From Garcia nutans (Eukaryota > Streptophyta > Magnoliopsida > Malpighiales > Euphorbiaceae), in contig CANTUV010000003.1 in NCBI GenBank assembly GCA_947685225.1, forward strand, positions 3,046,001 through 3,110,000: DNA of 64,000 bases, given 5' to 3'. Of the stretch, positions 61,252 to 64,000 are shown in pieces. The position numbers and the translations under genes were made by a program. The notes beneath the pieces were generated by a model. It was not told the origin of the DNA and searched no databases. It saw only the letters and a program-made list of their open reading frames with translations. Each line of letters begins with the position of its first letter. The stretch's first letter is position 1.

Positions 61252-62486
61252 ATAAACTCGTTGAGAAGGCCCAGCATCTGGTCTAGTATCCCTGGATGAA
61301 GATCCTCTCTGACTATACCCAGGTCTACCCCCTCTGCTAAAACTTCTGCCCCCTCGACCACCTCTGACACTAGGTCGAGAAACTACAGAATCTACTGACC
61401 TCTATTCTCGCATCTCTAGACACTCTCTAATAAAATGATCCGGAGATCCACATCTAAAGCACACAGCTGGTCCACTATTCCTCCAACAAGCACCCCTATG
61501 TGTTCCACCACACTGAGCACACACAAGTGGAGTGGATCTCTGAACTACCGGAGTAGGAGCACTCGCTACTGAAGCTGTAGGTCTCGATCTCTGTCTCTGA
61601 AACTGAACCGACCTACCAGCCTGTCTCTGACTCCAACTGATTCTGGGAACAAAACTTCCCCTACCTCTCTTCACAGAAGAAGACACTGCCTCAAACTGGG
61701 GTCTACTAACCCTGATCTCTTCCTCAGAAGCAGCTGCTGCAATATTCTGAGCTCTTTCCACACTCCTAGCTGCTGCAACCAGTTGGGAAAAGTGTTGGTA
61801 TCTAGAACCAGCCACAAGACACATAATTGAGGGTCTCAATCCCTCCTCAAACCTTCTACACCCGTCAATCTCGTCAGAAATAATTCCCCCGGCGTAGTGG
61901 CTCAATCGGATAAATTATAACTCATACTCCGTCACAGACCGATGATCTTGCCTCAAGGTCAGAAACTCCATCTTCTTCACATCTTTATACTCCCTTGGAG
62001 TATATTTCTGCTCAAACTCCCGTAGGAAATCATCATAGGACAATGTTGGTGGATCATCCATAGCATGGGGCACTGTCTTCCACCAATCATAAGCGTCTTT
62101 CTGCAACAATGATCTTGCATAATCAAATTTTTCTTCTGGAGTGGCTTGCAACTGAATGAATATTCTCTGTACTTTATCTAGCCACTGCTCAGCTACAGCT
62201 GAATCAATAGTCCCAAGAAATCTTCTGCTCCATACTTCCTTAATTTATCATACTGTCTCACTGATATCAAAGGCTATGGGGGTGGTGGCGGTGGTTGCAC
62301 TGGTGCTTGCCTCAACAAATCAACCACATGCCTAAGCCAAACTGGCGGAACCTCCTCACCAGCTGGTCTCCCCAACACAGAAGCAGGTACCTCTCCAGCA
62401 CTATCCACTCTAGCTCCCTCTCTAACCTCATCAGGAGCTACACTTTCCGCACTACCCTCTACTGACTGACGCAAGTGAGAATCCAT
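61252..62486 (-). pseudogene. Chromo-2 gag (few lesions)
   Basis: The start is ATG at 62486 (MDSHLRQSVEGS). Proline-rich and acidic stretches lead to the gag core (KFDYARSLLQKDAYDWWKT, FEQKYTPREYKDVKK). Two zinc knuckles follow: a short CAQCGGTHRGAC and a canonical CFRCGSPDHFIREC. An RG-rich linker ([13 protein letters not shown]) joins the protease. Lesions are a TAG at about 62274, a one-base deletion near 62222, a TAA near 61912 and a TAG at 61399. Gag and pol are in one reading frame apart from these, as is usual in this lineage. Confidence 0.88.
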
Positions 62487-62655
62487 CACATCCTATGTCT
62501 GCAAACACAGCAGAATACATCTCATTAAAGATCAGAGACTGCCAATACCAAACATGTATGTTATTCAAAAACTAACTTTTAAAGTCAAAATATTCTTTTT
62601 CTTTTATTTTACCTAGGTTGAGAATCTCAAACCTAGGCTCTGATACCAAAATAAT
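62487..62655 (-). promoter_or_regulatory. Chromo-2 leader and primer-binding site
   Basis: The primer site at 62632-62648 reads TGGTATCAGAGCCTAGG on the minus strand, seven bases from the LTR. A short leader then runs to the gag ATG. Confidence 0.85.
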
Positions 62656-64000
62656 TGTAACGTCCCTATATCCCGTATATGTACAAAGCATGCTTATACG
62701 ATCGTATTATACGTATACTAAATATAGAAACGACACACTTTACAAATACACAAATAATATTTAAAGTAAAACTAAAAAGTTAAGAAATATCAAATAAAGA
62801 GAAATGAAAATCATAAGACACAATAGATAAAACGTTTGTTTATTACACAACGGAAGTTACATCCAAAACTTACAAATATAAATACATTAAACCTCAAAAA
62901 TTACAAAATATGAAATATATACATGATTAGCAGCTTGACACTCTAATCTTTAAGCTTTACTCCAACTCTTCACAATCAAAACAACCTCAACTAGGTCTAG
63001 AGGAATTTTCCTTCTCAACTCTATCACCTCTATCACCTACGCGATAAATCATAATCGCGATGAGCCAACAACTCAGTAGTACAAACCATAATGCTATTAT
63101 GCTTAATCAATAACAATGATATACAATCACACAATAAAGATCATACTCCATATACAATATTTCATGAATATTACATTATTTCATCATATTACCACATCAT
63201 TCATAGCATCAACATAACATAGACACCTATGGGCCCAACAAACTTTTAATACGATATTCAGAATTCAGAGTTACTGCTTTGGTTCATAATCACATTAATC
63301 AAGCCCATAGGCAACATATATATATATATATGTCTCTATCCATGGATAGTGTAACAGACCCAGTCTCTTGGACCATCAACTCAACAAATCGAGGAGATCC
63401 TCAACCCGGCAAGACTGTTACCAATCATATATCTCATAATCACAATTCTCATAATGTAACAGACCCATTCTCTTGGACCTCAATTCAACTCAAATTGAAG
63501 AGATCCTCAACCCGGCAAGACTGTTACTATTTATAATTTCATAGGCATGCCACCCAAATCCAGAACTCTGAAACTGAATAACATATTAAACATACAATTA
63601 TATCATTATTCTCTTTCTCAATTTGTATCTCAATATCAAATAGGCAATCATGCCTCAACACTTTCATTTGTATAACCATAGCCACTCACAATGGCTTCTC
63701 ATCACATTTGAATCATCATGTCTCAATTCACAATATAATACATCATCTTTCACATATTCATAATCAATTACATTGAACATAATCATATATGCATACATGT
63801 CTCAATTATCTCATTTCACATTATACATATAGTACCTTTCACAAGATTCACAATGTGCAAAACATTACATTATTCATATATAACAATGATGTCATATCAA
63901 GTGAATGTATGCAACAATGCAAGGTTTGTACTTACCTCAATAACAATTCACACAACTCTAAACACTTCCTTTCAAAGATTCTTTTACTTCTTAGATCAAT
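62656..64000 (-). repeat. Chromo-2 5' LTR, partial (window edge)
   Basis: It matches 55279-56620 with few differences. An open frame at 63279-63536 is the same LTR feature as 55955-56161 and not a gene. The remaining ~1.2 kb lies outside. Confidence 0.9.

Larger units (their letters stand above)
55279..64000 (-). mobile_element. Chromo-2: young chromodomain Ty3/gypsy element, reverse, incomplete at window edge
   Basis: Complete 3' LTR at left (55279-57791), polypurine tract, near-complete gag-pol (57838-62486), tRNA-Met primer site (62632-62648) and the first 1.3 kb seen of the 5' LTR (62656 on). The LTRs differ at about 13 of the first 440 bases and less further in, so this is among the youngest insertions here. 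The candidate target duplication TTTTC (55274-55278) cannot be checked because the other end is outside. Confidence 0.9.

Noticed and set aside
60950..61255. 101-codon frame on the plus strand
   Set aside because: Shadow of the Chromo-2 protease on the other strand.

Overview
The window is a plant nuclear genome segment, probably from a eudicot, made almost entirely of nested LTR retrotransposons. I see no tRNA, rRNA, CRISPR or bacterial-type operon, and no intact host gene. It is AT-rich, and nearly every long open frame is a broken gag, protease, reverse transcriptase, RNase H or integrase fragment. The one other recognisable gene is a broken plant-mobile-domain (PMD) gene carried inside a retrotransposon.

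Two Ty3/gypsy lineages account for most of the sequence. Tat/Ogre-like elements have LTRs of about 2.1 kb that start TGTAGACCC and end GCTCACA, a primer site TGGCGACTCCACT and a polypurine tract GCAGGGGGCAAAC. Chromodomain-bearing (Tekay/Del-like) elements have 2.5-3.5 kb LTRs that start TGTAATATCC, TGTAACATCC or TGTACCCC and end GTTACA, and a primer site TGGTATCAGAGC.

Layout: 1-1123 is the end of a Tat LTR plus leader. 1124-24355 is a forward Tat element with gag but no pol; it is interrupted by a solo chromovirus LTR (7124-10037, duplication CTATT) and by a 10.2 kb reverse LARD-like element with large LTRs and no coding capacity (13842-24067, duplication TATAA). 24356-26805 is a second Tat gag plus an LTR fragment. 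26806-35750 is a forward chromovirus (Chromo-1) with decayed gag-pol. 35755-37830 is a Tat integrase and 3' region with an antisense reading frame. 37831-41297 is a CACTA-like repeat block and a reverse Tat LTR with leader. 41298-43550 together with 52865-55278 is a reverse chromovirus remnant (Chromo-3). It is split by a reverse Tat element (43551-52864, duplication CAATG) that carries the PMD gene antisense to itself. 55279-64000 is a young reverse chromovirus (Chromo-2) with nearly complete gag-pol; its second LTR runs off the window.

The most interesting signals are PMD-like genes antisense within Tat elements, telobox clusters in the Tat LTRs, a U3 slot in Tat LTRs filled by unrelated palindromes, a pol-less Tat design present in two copies, an LTR that grew by 336 bp, and a short dyad motif conserved across diverged chromovirus LTRs. 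All similarity statements come from reading and aligning by eye; no database search was possible.
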